A stretch of 64,000 nt of DNA from contig CAICTM010000130.1 in NCBI GenBank assembly GCA_903772945.1, positions 1 to 64,000 on the forward strand, given 5' to 3'. The notes beneath the pieces were generated by a model, which worked only from the letters and a program-made list of their open reading frames with translations, made no database searches and had not been told where the DNA came from. The position numbers and the translations under genes are program-made. Below are positions 54,546-64,000 of the stretch, piece by piece. This stretch comes from Seminavis robusta (taxonomy: Eukaryota; Bacillariophyta; Bacillariophyceae; Naviculales; Naviculaceae). Every line of letters begins with the position of its first letter. Within the stretch, counting starts at the first letter, position 1.

Positions 54546-54780
54546 TGTTGGGGAATCGCGATTAGGGATTCAACATGTACCTCTGTACTAGAATTTCACA
54601 CCAGTAGCAAAACTGGTAGCCCACCCACTTTTTCAGTAGTATCTCAATAGCAACAGTAACAACTAGAAGAGAGCTTAGAGCAACTAACAACGAGCAGAAG
54701 ATGACATTCGATTCTGATTCATTCGTAAAATGACTCTCTGCTCGTAAAGTACACTCTACGGAGATTGACTGACTGACTGA
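54546..54780 (+). repeat. Possible 3' LTR of the Copia fragment
   Basis: About 63 bases after the RNase H stop the sequence reads TGTTGGGGAATCGCGATTAG, a typical Copia LTR start, and 22 bases further CAACA occurs. No partner LTR is visible in the window, so the extent is a guess. Position after the RNase H stop is the main support. Confidence 0.35.
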
Positions 54781-54926
54781 CTACGGTACACCTAAACGAC
54801 GATCGAGGCGGACTACGTTCGCCTGGCTTCTTCTTGCAGTAGTGCGTGTACCGGTACAACTAACTTATGGATAGGACACTTTCACGTATGTATGTAACAA
54901 GCAATTCAAAACCGACACTCTGATCA

Positions 54927-55172
54927 TCAGGGCTCAAACCCGCCAGGGAGCCAATCCAACCAGCCTTTCGTCTTCTTCTTCGTTTGGGCGGATTTTGCCT
55001 CGGCTGCCGCCACAGCCTCGGTAGAACCAGAACTTCCACCACCGCAGACGCAGCAGGCTTCGTTGGCGGTTGTACCATCAACGGCACTAGCCACCATGTC
55101 CGAGCCTCCAAACGTAGTACATCTGCCATCCAATTCGTACCAAGAGCAATCATCCTGTGCCCCATCGGTAAA
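54927..55172 (-). CDS. Cysteine-rich terminal exon (partial gene)
   Basis: On the minus strand, after a splice-acceptor-like CTCTCTAG at about 55173-55180, a frame of 82 codons reads FTDGAQDDCSWYELDGRCTT, then GTTANEACCVCGGG, and ends after a Lys-rich stretch (KKKTKGWLDWLPGGFEP). The pattern DCxWY..RC..ANEACCxCGGG resembles small cysteine-rich modules of secreted or surface proteins in diatoms. In the same frame a TAG precedes it, so it must be a downstream exon or a gene fragment. The upstream exon was not found within about 400 bases. Confidence 0.5.
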   Translation of the reverse strand, partial: FTDGAQDDCSWYELDGRCTTFGGSDMVASAVDGTTANEACCVCGGGSSGSTEAVAAAEAKSAQTKKKTKGWLDWLPGGFEP

Positions 55173-55636
55173 CTAGAGAGCTTAGTGAATCTAACACCAT
55201 TATAGTAAATCAACCTGCTTTGCATTCTTTTGTTGTTGTTGGGGTAAAAGGAGTAATCTTCAATGCGGTGGAATTGCTTTGCTCTTACATATGGTATCTT
55301 TGTCGTCTACGACTAGTACATGTACTATTTCGCTTGTGTTGAAATCTCTAGCTAGGATGCCTGACATGAAGGTATACCGGTAGATGAAGAAACTTCGGAT
55401 ATGTATAAATGACCAATCTAGATGCTGGGTCCTAACTTCCAGCACAGTCTCAAAGAGCCACAAGACCCATCCACTAGTCAGTTACATTCAGTCATGAGAA
55501 CTAGTGACTGAAGGGGGCAGCCCTGAAAAAGAGGAACTTTGTAGAGTAATGGAACTTAAGAAAACGGAACTTAAGTGAGTGTTAACTGTATTAATATCGC
55601 ATTCCTTGAATGCCTGATCTCTAAGCTTTTAATTCG

Positions 55637-56085
55637 TACGGTGCGGTACGGTGCGTTGCGTTGTGGTACGGTACGATGTGCAGGTACAAAAATTGTCAAC
55701 GAAAATTCTCTGCAAGATACAGGGTACTAAAAGACTGTCCACTGATAATTCAGAAGTAATATAGGGTTTGGGGGATGTGTTCAGGAAAAGTGTTCGGGAG
55801 CAGAATTTGAGAGAAGTGAAACCAAATAAATTTGCAGAGGAATGCGATTCTCAGCTTGCATTTTGATCGTACAGTGTGGTGCGGTGCGGTACGGTGCGCA
55901 GGTACAAAAATTGTCAACGAAAATTCTCTGCAAAATACTAAAAGACTGTCCACTGATACTTCAGAGGGAATCCTAATACAACACTAAAATAAGTGTTCGG
56001 GGAAGGTTTTCAGGAGAAGTGTTCGGGAGCAGTGTTTGAGAGAAGTGAAACCAAAATGCGATTCTCAGCTTACCTTTTGAAAATA
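55637..56085. repeat. Tandem duplication, about 225-bp unit, two copies
   Basis: Copy 1 (about 55637-55867) and copy 2 (about 55869-56085) share GTACGGTGCG-type runs, CAGGTACAAAAATTGTCAACG, CTAAAAGACTGTCCACTGAT, GTTCGGGAGCAG and GAGAGAAGTGAAACCAAA in the same order. Copies differ by many small indels. They lie 80-530 bases beyond the 3' end of the BTB gene. Confidence 0.8.
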
Positions 56086-56168
56086 AGTCGAATTTCCATA
56101 GGTGCTTATTGACACCACTTTGGTAAGAGAGGTGCGGATTGACACCGCCCTTACAATTTGCGTTGAGT

Positions 56169-57935
56169 TTACAGCGCCTCCATGAAGCACACGATGGTTG
56201 CACTTGATTGTGCATAGCAAGATACAACAGGAACGAAGCCTTCAACGTCGAAAAGCAGGGAGCCTTTTAGGCCATCAGCAATAGTCAAGGGAACGCCGTC
56301 ATCCACAGATATGGAGAGTCTGCCATTGTTTACCTCCTCTGGAGAAAGATCAAGAGTAAAATGGAGTTTGTGTTGCCCAGATCCAAGACACATGCCACCA
56401 GTGTTGGCTAGTCCATCGCGATAAATATGGCCTGATACTCCACCCATACCAAAGCAGGAAGGCTGTTCTCCACAATTCTTGCAAATATCCAACGTTGCAG
56501 ACGATTTTGCCACTCCAACAACAACACCATTGCGATTTTGCCCTCTATTAATACCTCGCCCTCCTCTACCTCGCCCTCCTCTACCTCGCCCTCCTCTACC
56601 TCGCCCTCCGCTGTCTCCAAACCCTGTTGCTGGGGCTCCAAAGGGGGGTGGGCTTGGACTACCAAAACCACCAGTGGGTGGAGGTGACCCGAAAGGAGAA
56701 TTGTTGGCGGGACCTCGCCCTCCGCTGCCTCCAAACCCGGGTGCTGGGGCTCCAAAGGGGGGTGGGCTCGTACTACCAAAACCACCAGTGGGTGGAGGTG
56801 ACCCGAAAGGAGAATTGTTGGCGGGACCTCCAAACGGGGGTGATGCCCCAAACGCGGGTGCTGCTGTCCCAAAAGGAGCTGGGCTTGTTCCGGAAGCAGC
56901 ATTGTTACCATCACTGGATTCTGCGCCACCAAGTGTATCGGCAGTAATAATCCACTGGTATTTGTGACCATCGAGAAGCCGACAGTATTTCAGTTTGTCC
57001 GTTTTCCAAGAGCCTTCATTTGGCTGCCGGGGAGAGCATGTATCTGAATTACTTTCACACCAGATTGGATGGGAGAGATACTTCCCAAAGGGCAACCGGT
57101 ATTTTGCATTTACCGCTTGTACCCTGTATGCTTCTGCCAGTTGGACAATGTCTGTCAGACCAGAAGGAGCAACAGAGTCAGCCAACTCCTCAGGTTTGAT
57201 CCAATGTAGCTTTATGTGCTCTTTCACCATTGCTTTGGCAGCCTCTTGGCGGTTTGCTTCTTTCTTTGACCAACGCTGGACCATTTGAAACCGCGTGAAC
57301 TCTTGTAGTAGAAATGGAGGATCCTCATCCCTGAGAACCTGTCCCAGCACGGATGAGCTCAAAGAACACAGAACATCTTCATTCAAACTCTCGCTTGATC
57401 GTTCCACATCCAATTTCTGGTAGATGATGGACAAGGCCGCCTGGAACACATCCTTGGATATAGCTGGGCCCTCCTGAGCACAAGCCTCCATGACAGCAAA
57501 GGACAATGATGGCATTCTCGTAACACAATCTTGCATGCAGCTGTTGACTCTGTGACATAGCTTTGGAAGGTTGTAGTATGCTGCAGCTGCTGTCAAGGAG
57601 ACTAGAACTTGGAATTCATCCACCTTTGCGGGTACATTCTTCAAGAGCTTGACTTCATTGGTGTAGATGTGCTCGACAACTGCATTGACAACTGCTCCGG
57701 GAAAATCAACCTCAATGGTAGGACTGGAGTTCTCAGAGAAGCTTCCAGTTAACATGGTCTTGAAAACCTTGCTTCGAGCACAGAGAATCACCCGATGGGC
57801 GGGTACTTTGATGCCATCATTGGCCACCAAAGTCACATCAGAAAATGTTTGGTCCTTTAACACAGTGGAAAGGCCAGCCTCAAGGGAGACTTCAGCATCC
57901 ACACCTTCCATGAGTTCATAGGCACGAGACATCAT
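56169..57935 (-). CDS. BTB/BACK protein with SPRY-like domain split by an FG/RGG insert
   Basis: A single 588-codon exon. Residues about 20-125 form a BTB/POZ domain (FSDVTLVANDGIKVPAHRVI, ARSKVFKTMLTGSFSE). A BACK-type helical region follows (about 130-270). The C-terminal SPRY-like part starts near 290 (HPIWCESNSD, then KLKYCRLLDGHKYQWIIT). It is interrupted at 334-470 by PPFGAPAPGFGG, SPFGSPPPTGGFGS and RGGRGRGGRG repeats, and resumes at VVVGVAKSSATLDI through CFGMGGVSGHIYRDG and VVSCYAQSS to the end. The insert resembles FG-nucleoporin and RGG low-complexity sequence. BTB proteins often act as Cul3 substrate adaptors, so an adaptor role is inferred, not shown. The paralogue at 62905 lacks the insert. 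Confidence 0.8.
   Translation of the reverse strand: MMSRAYELMEGVDAEVSLEAGLSTVLKDQTFSDVTLVANDGIKVPAHRVILCARSKVFKTMLTGSFSENSSPTIEVDFPGAVVNAVVEHIYTNEVKLLKNVPAKVDEFQVLVSLTAAAAYYNLPKLCHRVNSCMQDCVTRMPSLSFAVMEACAQEGPAISKDVFQAALSIIYQKLDVERSSESLNEDVLCSLSSSVLGQVLRDEDPPFLLQEFTRFQMVQRWSKKEANRQEAAKAMVKEHIKLHWIKPEELADSVAPSGLTDIVQLAEAYRVQAVNAKYRLPFGKYLSHPIWCESNSDTCSPRQPNEGSWKTDKLKYCRLLDGHKYQWIITADTLGGAESSDGNNAASGTSPAPFGTAAPAFGASPPFGGPANNSPFGSPPPTGGFGSTSPPPFGAPAPGFGGSGGRGPANNSPFGSPPPTGGFGSPSPPPFGAPATGFGDSGGRGRGGRGRGGRGRGGRGINRGQNRNGVVVGVAKSSATLDICKNCGEQPSCFGMGGVSGHIYRDGLANTGGMCLGSGQHKLHFTLDLSPEEVNNGRLSISVDDGVPLTIADGLKGSLLFDVEGFVPVVSCYAQSSATIVCFMEAL
56555..56826 (-). repeat. DNA repeats encoding the FG/RGG insert
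   Basis: A 114-bp unit (38 residues: GGRGPANNSPFGSPPPTGGF and onward) occurs twice, at 56599-56712 and 56713-56826, nearly identical. Next to it, on the 3' side in coding terms, a 15-bp unit (CCTCGCCCTCCTCTA on plus, encoding RGGRG) is repeated about four times at 56555-56612. Confidence 0.9.
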
Positions 57936-60311
57936 TGTTGTCCTCGGTTGAACGTGTTGCTGGGATATTGATCTCGTCGTTCTTTGATCTGCTGCTGGGT
58001 GGTGTTTTGTTGTGAGCTTTTTATAACCTTATGATGTTTTGCCAAGCATTGGCAAGCATTGATTGGCTTGACCAAGTGGCACTACTACAGATATGCCTGC
58101 AGTAGCTACTCTATTAATGGCTCTATTAATAGTACATGTAGAGCGAGGCATCATCCCAGTTGTTGGACGACTAGGTAGCTAGCTACCGGTGCTGTAGTAA
58201 AAACGCGTTTGTGACCGTGACAGATGCTCTGGTCTTGGGGGATGCGTACACTATGTATCTGTACCAGCGCTGTACGTAACTTGAAGAACTAACGCGCCTG
58301 TAATTTTTTGGAGGCGTGTGTCTGGGAAGGAATGAGAATCGAATGATGGCTTCGATGCAATCTTCAATCGAATGAGAGATTGTTGCCATGTTGCCATACT
58401 TTTACGGTGCTGTAGCGAAGGACCAGCTGCATCGTTTGCGCATCTTGGGTACGACTTGCCTCCTGCGTTCATGTACGGTACTACCGGTAATAGTGACAGT
58501 CGATTAGCTCGTACTCGGTTGCTGGGGCTGTCCAAAGTGAAAGTGGTCCACTGCGATCCAAGCTTGAAGATTCCTCCAGATGCACTGAAACTTTAGCAAG
58601 CTCTCACTGGCTAGCTAGTAGAGGGTTGGAACCTGACACGCTGCAAGTGCCAACTGGAGCTATCAAGTTTCGGAAGAGCATGCCTCGACCAACCATCCAG
58701 CTTGGTTTTCACCATGGAGGTGAATAAAACTATCAACCGAAGAACCCAAGGCTGCTCGATCCCTTACCACCAACCACCAATGCAGAGAACAGCTTGAAGA
58801 GCTAACGCAACCGTAACTTTGGATGGAAATGTCGCGATCTTCTCGACGGTGGAAAGGAAGCGAATCAAATCGCATGGAAGACCGATAGCCCTGTTGGCAA
58901 GCTGACCAATCTTTGTGCTGATGGTGCCACCAACCTTGCTTTGGCACACATCCAAACGCTCCAAATCCAGGAGTTCATATATCTCTTCAGAAATAAATGG
59001 TCCCGTTGACATTTGTGTGCTGGAGTCGCAAATGTCTCAAGGCGCCACCATGACTACAGTTCTAGCTAGCGCTGTCATTGCGAAGGAGCCCGTTCTCGGT
59101 CTTTCAATTTTGATGACCACTGTTTGCTTTGACCTCAAGAGCTTGCATGCCACTCCTCGGAAGCATCTCGCGAATCTAGTCCAACCGCTTATCCTCGCGT
59201 CATTCTTTGGGATGGGACTCTGGGATGACTCTTCAAATGGTTTGCATACGGATACTTTGAACTGTTCCGTACAAGCCAGACAGGCGAATTGTTGGAATGG
59301 ATTTGCCCGTCAAATGGCTGATTCAAGTTCGAACCATCCTTCTTGGCAGGGCCGGAAGCTTTGAGGGCACCACCAGGGATCCATGCCAATGAATCAAAAG
59401 CAGGACATGTGGCAGACGATGTAGTGCCACTGGAACCAAAAGAGGCTACAGCTGATGTGACTTGTGACTTGTCTGGGGGTGGACGAAGAGCCAAAGAAAT
59501 GGCAATATGATGCCGTCCGATGGCGACGCTTTCCGTGCCTCAATCAGTTTCTTTGCTTGCGTCTTTTGTGGGACGTGGGATGTCCGTTTTGCTGTTGGGA
59601 CGAGACAACGTTGGCTTGGGGGCAGTGGTGTTCATGGTCATGCTTTGAATGGCCCCAAACCGCAGATCCACAAAAGACTCGATCGAGGACACAACCTGCG
59701 TTTCGACCGATCTGCAAAGCCCCCTCACGATCTTCCTATTCGATGTTACGACTCTCAAAGTATAGACAAGGATTACGCCGACTTTAATCCAGGAGCAGGT
59801 TTGGAAGACAAGAGCGGCCGGGGTAAGCACTCGTTTCTTCCGTAACATGCAAATTCGAGTTCCTCTTGATGGCGGTCGTTGCTGTATTGATGGTGGGTGA
59901 ACTCGACTCATCATTGAGCTTCGTCTGCTTCTGCTTCTACCTATGGCTCCAGGAGAGGCATTCATATCGCGTTCGTCGGCTTCCGTCGTCGTTTGCTGGT
60001 AACCGTGTCCGCAGCTCCTAGTCAAAGATCCACTTCGTTTGCTCTTTGATCATAGATGCGAGGATGCAATCGCCTTTGACTCTTTTTCAATTGTGCATCA
60101 AGACGTGGAGCGCGTGAATTGTTTTTGCCATGTTTTTGTCGTGGCCGCAAGTGCAATGCAACTGTCGCCGGTCTACGGACTTCGTTGCTAGCAGTGGCCA
60201 CGAACGAGACTTCGATTTCGTTGTTTCGTTCTTTTCCAAATTTCGTCATGCACCACTGGGCTTCAGTAAGGAGCGCACCAGAACTTCTTACCAGTAGTCC
60301 AGTGCTCCTAG
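57936..60311. other. Intergenic, no gene recognised
   Basis: The first 200 bases upstream of 57935 should hold the BTB promoter. A minus-strand 82-codon frame (58764-59012) and a plus-strand 149-codon frame (58915-59364) look somewhat protein-like but match nothing recognised. Two similar snatches (GCGTTAGYTCTTCAAG on minus, near 58280 and 58795) hint at old duplicated sequence. TACCGGTA-like palindromes lie near 58187 and 58482. Confidence 0.4.
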
Positions 60312-62225
60312 CTACTGCGCCTTGGATGGATACCAAGCGAGGAATGGGAAACCAACGCTAAAGTCATGGAAGAAGCCAATTTCCAAGTACTCATCCGTGA
60401 ACCAGTGACTGATGGGCAAGGCTGTTAAAAGGGAGGAAAGCCAATGGCAAAGATGAGTGAAAAGCAGAATGGGCCCACCGTTGCCAGACAGGCACAAGTA
60501 AGCATGCTGACGCACCAGTCAAGAGCACGAGGGCTGTTATGATTGGTCTCGGCAAGTTTTTGCTCGTCCATTGAATGACAGGATGATTGGACAGTAGATT
60601 TTCCAAGATAATCACAACCGCATTCCAAAGGAAGAAATTCAAATGGTTCCCGTAGGTGGGAGTGTAGTCCAACCCGTCAATCATCGTCAAGGCAACGAGA
60701 ATGTACTCGTGAAACAAGCCACTGACGGCAAACGTAGCCAAACCTGCCATTCCCCGCGAAAATCCGTTTTTTCTCATTGGAATGTAGACACCCCCTGTAT
60801 GCAAAGCGAGAAAGCCGATGCAAGAGTGATGTGAGTGATGCTGGTCTGATTGCACCCATTGTGACGGCATAAGTCCGGCACATACATACATACCTTGAGT
60901 ACAATGTGGACCAGTTCATTCCACCGCCTTCCCCAAAAGTCAGACGGACTTGTGGATTGTGTCAGGGGATTATTGCTGACCAGGATGACACTTTTCCCAC
61001 TGGCACCCTCCAGCAAGACACCCACAGCCAGAGTTCCAGCATCGAGACATCTCCCCATCAAATCTAAAGCCAAAACAAACAAAGCGTGAGTTGCGCAGTT
61101 GCCATTTCCGTTGCCCAAAGCAAACACAGTGTCTAGCCCAGCTATAGCTAGGACGTATATTATACGTACATCCCATGGCATAATTGTTGACTATATTTTG
61201 CCATTGAAACAAGTCCCAAACCGTCTGGACTGGCTGCCTCGGAACCAACTCGAAATTGACGTGGATCATCAGGCCCAAAAAGACACCAAGAAACAGCAAC
61301 GACATCAAGGTGGTCCTGGCGTATTGGGAAAATTTCTCGGGCGACGAGGGAATCACCTTCCCCGTTGTGGTATCCAACTGAAACTGCAGTGGGGACACGT
61401 AGTAACTGACAAAGCTCCACACATCACGGTCGACCAAGGGTGGTAATGTGTTGTGAATGGCTACCGTACATTCATAAATGCAGCGGGTAACAAAAAGAAT
61501 ACAAAGAGTTGTCAGCCAATTGGACATCTAGCTAGCTGCCTTAGTAGTGCTTGCTTGCTTGCTTGTACTCACCCATCATGCACCGAAAGACCACCACCGT
61601 CAGAGACGCCGAGATCCCAATGACTTTGCGAGAGGAGCCAAAACCAGCTGGTGGTTGGCAATCACGAGGTGAACCTCCCGGGACTCGCTAGAACGAGGTA
61701 GACGTAGAATCCCCTTTTAATTTTTAGCTTATTCTTTTGTGTCATCCCATGTCTACATCGTACTGCACATCGGCCTCCGTTCGCAGACTTGGGCCGTATT
61801 GTGTACGCCTAGAAAGAGTGCAGCACGGAGTGGAACGTACAAGAGCATTGGAAAAATCAGACCGTATCCCACCAGATACGAGGACGCGGATCCGCGTTGC
61901 AGGACAATCATGTAATAGACTGTGACAGCCGTGAAAGCATTGATCGCAGTGAGAATACTGAGTATCTGTTTTCATCCATTCATCCAACGAGACAAGAGAC
62001 GATGGTGAGAGAGAGAAAGTGGACCAAATGCCAAGGCGCCACCAAACAGACATAACGACGTACCACGACCATTTGCTTCCAGAAAGTTGGATGAGGAAGC
62101 ACCAGACCAATAGATCCATACTCGAGTACTGGAATGCGAAAGACCGGTTCTCGTGTTTCTTGCTCGATTCTCTCGTGGAGGAGAGCTTGGATCCACTCCA
62201 ATAATATCACCACCATTGTTGTCAT
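60312..62225 (-). CDS. Wax-synthase-like O-acyltransferase (MBOAT)
   Basis: Seven exons are deduced on the minus strand: 62225-62064, 61965-61764, 61647-61573, 61460-61170, 61063-60894 (or 60890), 60794-60516 and 60421-60312. All introns are GT..AG. Phases agree at every join except exon 5/6, where one base is missing unless the donor four bases further (60890) is used, giving 430 residues. The gene has about eight membrane helices. The diagnostic MBOAT_2 pieces are SDFWGRRWNELVHIVLK and TFAVSGLFHEYILV, whose His is the catalytic one. The C-terminus ends LPISHWFTDEY..GFFHDFSVGFP. Such enzymes esterify fatty alcohols or other acceptors with acyl-CoA in the ER membrane. Confidence 0.75.
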
Positions 62226-62904
62226 TTTCTACTTTTGTTGGCTCTTAGCTGGTCTACAGTAGGACTCTAATATCACCATTGTTGTCTTCTATTTTGTTGG
62301 CTGTTGGTCTACAGGACGGTGCTTCATGACCTCTTTGGATCTTTCTAAGATAATAATAATATTCTACTAGTACCGATAGGCCCCTCGCAAACTAAACCCC
62401 CCTAGCTAGTAGGTAAGGGGTACCTGGTACCACGTGCTGTGTACCGAAGTTGGTTAACGGGGGTTTAGAGTAGGTACATTATCTCCGGAAGCCAGCCGGG
62501 GCCAGGCTTAAGCAAATAAGAGTCAAAATTCAGGACTAGGTTCTATAGGAGGGTCAGGGGCGAGAAATTGAGGGCCATTACAGGGGCCAAAAGGTTTGGC
62601 TTTGCAGGATCCATGGAGAGTGGTTTGGTGCCAATCTGGTTGGCTGCTTGTAGGCATCAAAATGTGGAAATCATGGAAGAGTGCTTCAAGAAGAGATCCA
62701 GGAACCTACATTACATACATTGGAACTAACATGAATAGCTACGGTAGCCGCTAACTGCTGGATTATATGCTTTTACTGTTGTTCCCGTTTTGAAAATATT
62801 CAGAAACCATAGGGCTCCAAAATCATGCAGGAACTTGGAAGGGGAACATAACTGGTGCCTCTTGCTGTTTGTTGTTGCTCCGATGGGACAGGGAGCTGGG
62901 TTTT
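62226..62904. other. Intergenic between MBOAT and BTB paralogue 2
   Basis: No gene is supported. The first 100 bases should hold the MBOAT promoter. It contains a short near-duplication (TAATATCACCA..TTGTTGTC twice, about 62204-62225 and 62269-62290) and the dispersed repeat at 62490-62543. Confidence 0.5.
62490..62543 (-). repeat. Short dispersed repeat, copy 2
   Basis: Reverse complement of 22330-22384 with about four differences. It lies about 360 bases beyond the stop of BTB paralogue 2 and, like copy 1, runs in the sense direction of the gene upstream of it. Confidence 0.8.
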
Positions 62905-64000
62905 CTAAACCACCTCCTCAATGCTGAGGATCTTTGCACTAGTTCCACCATTTCCACCATAGCATGAGACCACTGGAACATACCCATCAGTGTTAAGGTG
63001 TGTCTTCATGTTGCGGGTGATAATAACAGAAGCAGCACCATTCACAGAAATGGAGAAACTGCCATTGTTTGCTTCATCATGAGAAAGATCAAGTGTAACT
63101 GTGACATGGGACCCATTGCCAAATTTTGCACCATCACCAGTGAACTCTTTCTGTGCTCCTGAGTAATATGCATATCCATTGGCTCCATAGACAGCCCAGC
63201 ATGATGGCTGACATCCACAATAATTGTTGATATTAAGTGTTGCAGAATGTTTGGCCACACCAATCATAATACAGTCAGCAGCTTTGCTACCAGAAGTACA
63301 AATGGCCCACATATATTTGCATCCATTGACAAGGGGGGGACATGTCATTTTGTCACTCTTCCAACCACAGGCCACAGAGAAAGTATCTGTGTTGCTTCCA
63401 CTCCAGACTGGCTTTGCAATACTCATTGCCTTTTCATCAAAGCACACTCCATATTTGCGTTTTGCTTTTATAGCTTGCTGCTTGTAAGCGTCGGCCAGAT
63501 GTTTGATATCTACAAGCCCAGATGGAGCAACAGAGTTGGCCAATACTTCAGGACAAACCAAATGCAGTTTCAAGTGGTCTTTCACCAGGTCTTTGGCAAA
63601 GGCTAGCCGTTCCTCTTGGTCACTTGAAGCACCTTCAGACCACAGTTGAACCATTTCAAAGCGCTTGTACTCTGGCACCTTGGAGTTTTCATCACTGAGA
63701 ATGACCGACAGAACTGAGGAGCTCAAAGAACTCAAAACTCTTTCATTCAATCTCTCAAACTTGTTTTGTCGGATGTGGGACAAGACCATCTCAAGCAAAT
63801 TGTTGGATATAGCAGGGTGTTCCTGAGCACATGCCTCCAACACAGCAAAGGACATGGATGGAAACTTTTTGACATATGTTTCCATGATGTTGTTAGCACT
63901 GTCACATAAGTTTGGGAGATTGTAGTAGGCCGCAGCTGCTGTCAAGGAGATAAGCATTTGAAATTCCTCCTGACCATGATCTGAGATGTCACCCTTTTCC
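62905..64000 (-). CDS. BTB/BACK-SPRY protein paralogue 2 (cut by window edge)
   Basis: The frame is open from the right edge of the window (EKGDISDHGQEEFQMLISLT) to the stop at 62905. The N-terminal BTB domain lies outside. The BACK region reads SLTAAAAYYNLPNLCDSANN, like SLTAAAAYYNLPKLCHRVNS of the first BTB gene, and continues through VLANSVAPSGLVDIKHLADA. The SPRY-like part reads SGSKAADCIMIGVAKHSATL, YCGCQPSCWAVYGANGYAYY and VPVVSCYGGNGG without any FG/RGG insert. Identity to the paralogue is high throughout. The first codon at 63957 is not the true start. Confidence 0.82.
   Translation of the reverse strand, partial: EKGDISDHGQEEFQMLISLTAAAAYYNLPNLCDSANNIMETYVKKFPSMSFAVLEACAQEHPAISNNLLEMVLSHIRQNKFERLNERVLSSLSSSVLSVILSDENSKVPEYKRFEMVQLWSEGASSDQEERLAFAKDLVKDHLKLHLVCPEVLANSVAPSGLVDIKHLADAYKQQAIKAKRKYGVCFDEKAMSIAKPVWSGSNTDTFSVACGWKSDKMTCPPLVNGCKYMWAICTSGSKAADCIMIGVAKHSATLNINNYCGCQPSCWAVYGANGYAYYSGAQKEFTGDGAKFGNGSHVTVTLDLSHDEANNGSFSISVNGAASVIITRNMKTHLNTDGYVPVVSCYGGNGGTSAKILSIEEVV

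Noticed and set aside
58764-59364. Overlapping plus and minus frames of 82 and 149 codons
   Set aside because: Both look partly protein-like but neither shows a known domain and they overlap each other, so no gene was called.

Overview
The window looks like nuclear DNA of a diatom, probably a pennate one. The signs are small introns (mostly 75-130 nt, GT..AG), a plastid-type presequence ending in a phenylalanine motif (43632-44489), a DUF6824-like protein, Copia elements of the diatom (CoDi-like) kind, a PS-rich secreted protease and a wax-synthase-like MBOAT enzyme. No bacterial operon structure, rRNA or convincing tRNA was found. Species is inference only.

Left third, mostly mobile DNA. 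1-2771 is the 3' part of a decayed Ty3/gypsy element (reverse transcriptase, RNase H, integrase, probable LTR) that appears to cut into a transposase pseudogene on the minus strand (2770-3800). About 5000-10870 is a decayed minus-strand element with the order gag-like, reverse transcriptase with FVDDF, then a tyrosine recombinase. This is the DIRS order, not that of LTR elements.

Middle, host genes. 11999-13548 is a three-exon seven-helix receptor followed by a broken duplicate of its own tail. 14814-14971 is a 73-bp-arm hairpin. 15270-17162 is an SLC37-type sugar-phosphate transporter. 18965-22294 is a secreted M4 metalloprotease fused to a Hedgehog-type Hint domain. 27456-28536 is a DUF6824-like protein, 30594-31828 a LysM membrane protein interrupted by an assembly gap, and 34004-35326 a type II glycosyltransferase. 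36637-38647 and 39853-41898 are tandem alpha/beta hydrolases, with the fossil of a third copy at about 42440-42672. 43632-44489 is a plastid-targeted TPR-like protein, 45214-47019 a broken 26-residue-repeat protein, and 47569-48933 a C2-like membrane protein.

Right part. 49700-54780 holds pieces of two Copia elements in opposite orientation (gag on minus, RT/RNase H on plus). 54927-55172 is a cysteine-rich exon. 56169-57935 is a BTB/BACK protein whose C-terminal SPRY-like domain is interrupted by an FG/RGG low-complexity block. 60312-62225 is a seven-exon wax-synthase-like MBOAT gene. 62905 to the right edge is a second BTB/BACK paralogue without the FG/RGG insert.

The most novel-looking items are the M4-Hint fusion, the FG/RGG block inside the BTB-SPRY protein, the RT plus tyrosine-recombinase retroelement and the hydrolase cluster with its fossil copy. 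No multi-gene operon-like system is evident. All intron positions are deduced by eye from splice consensus, reading frame and family resemblance, without transcript data.
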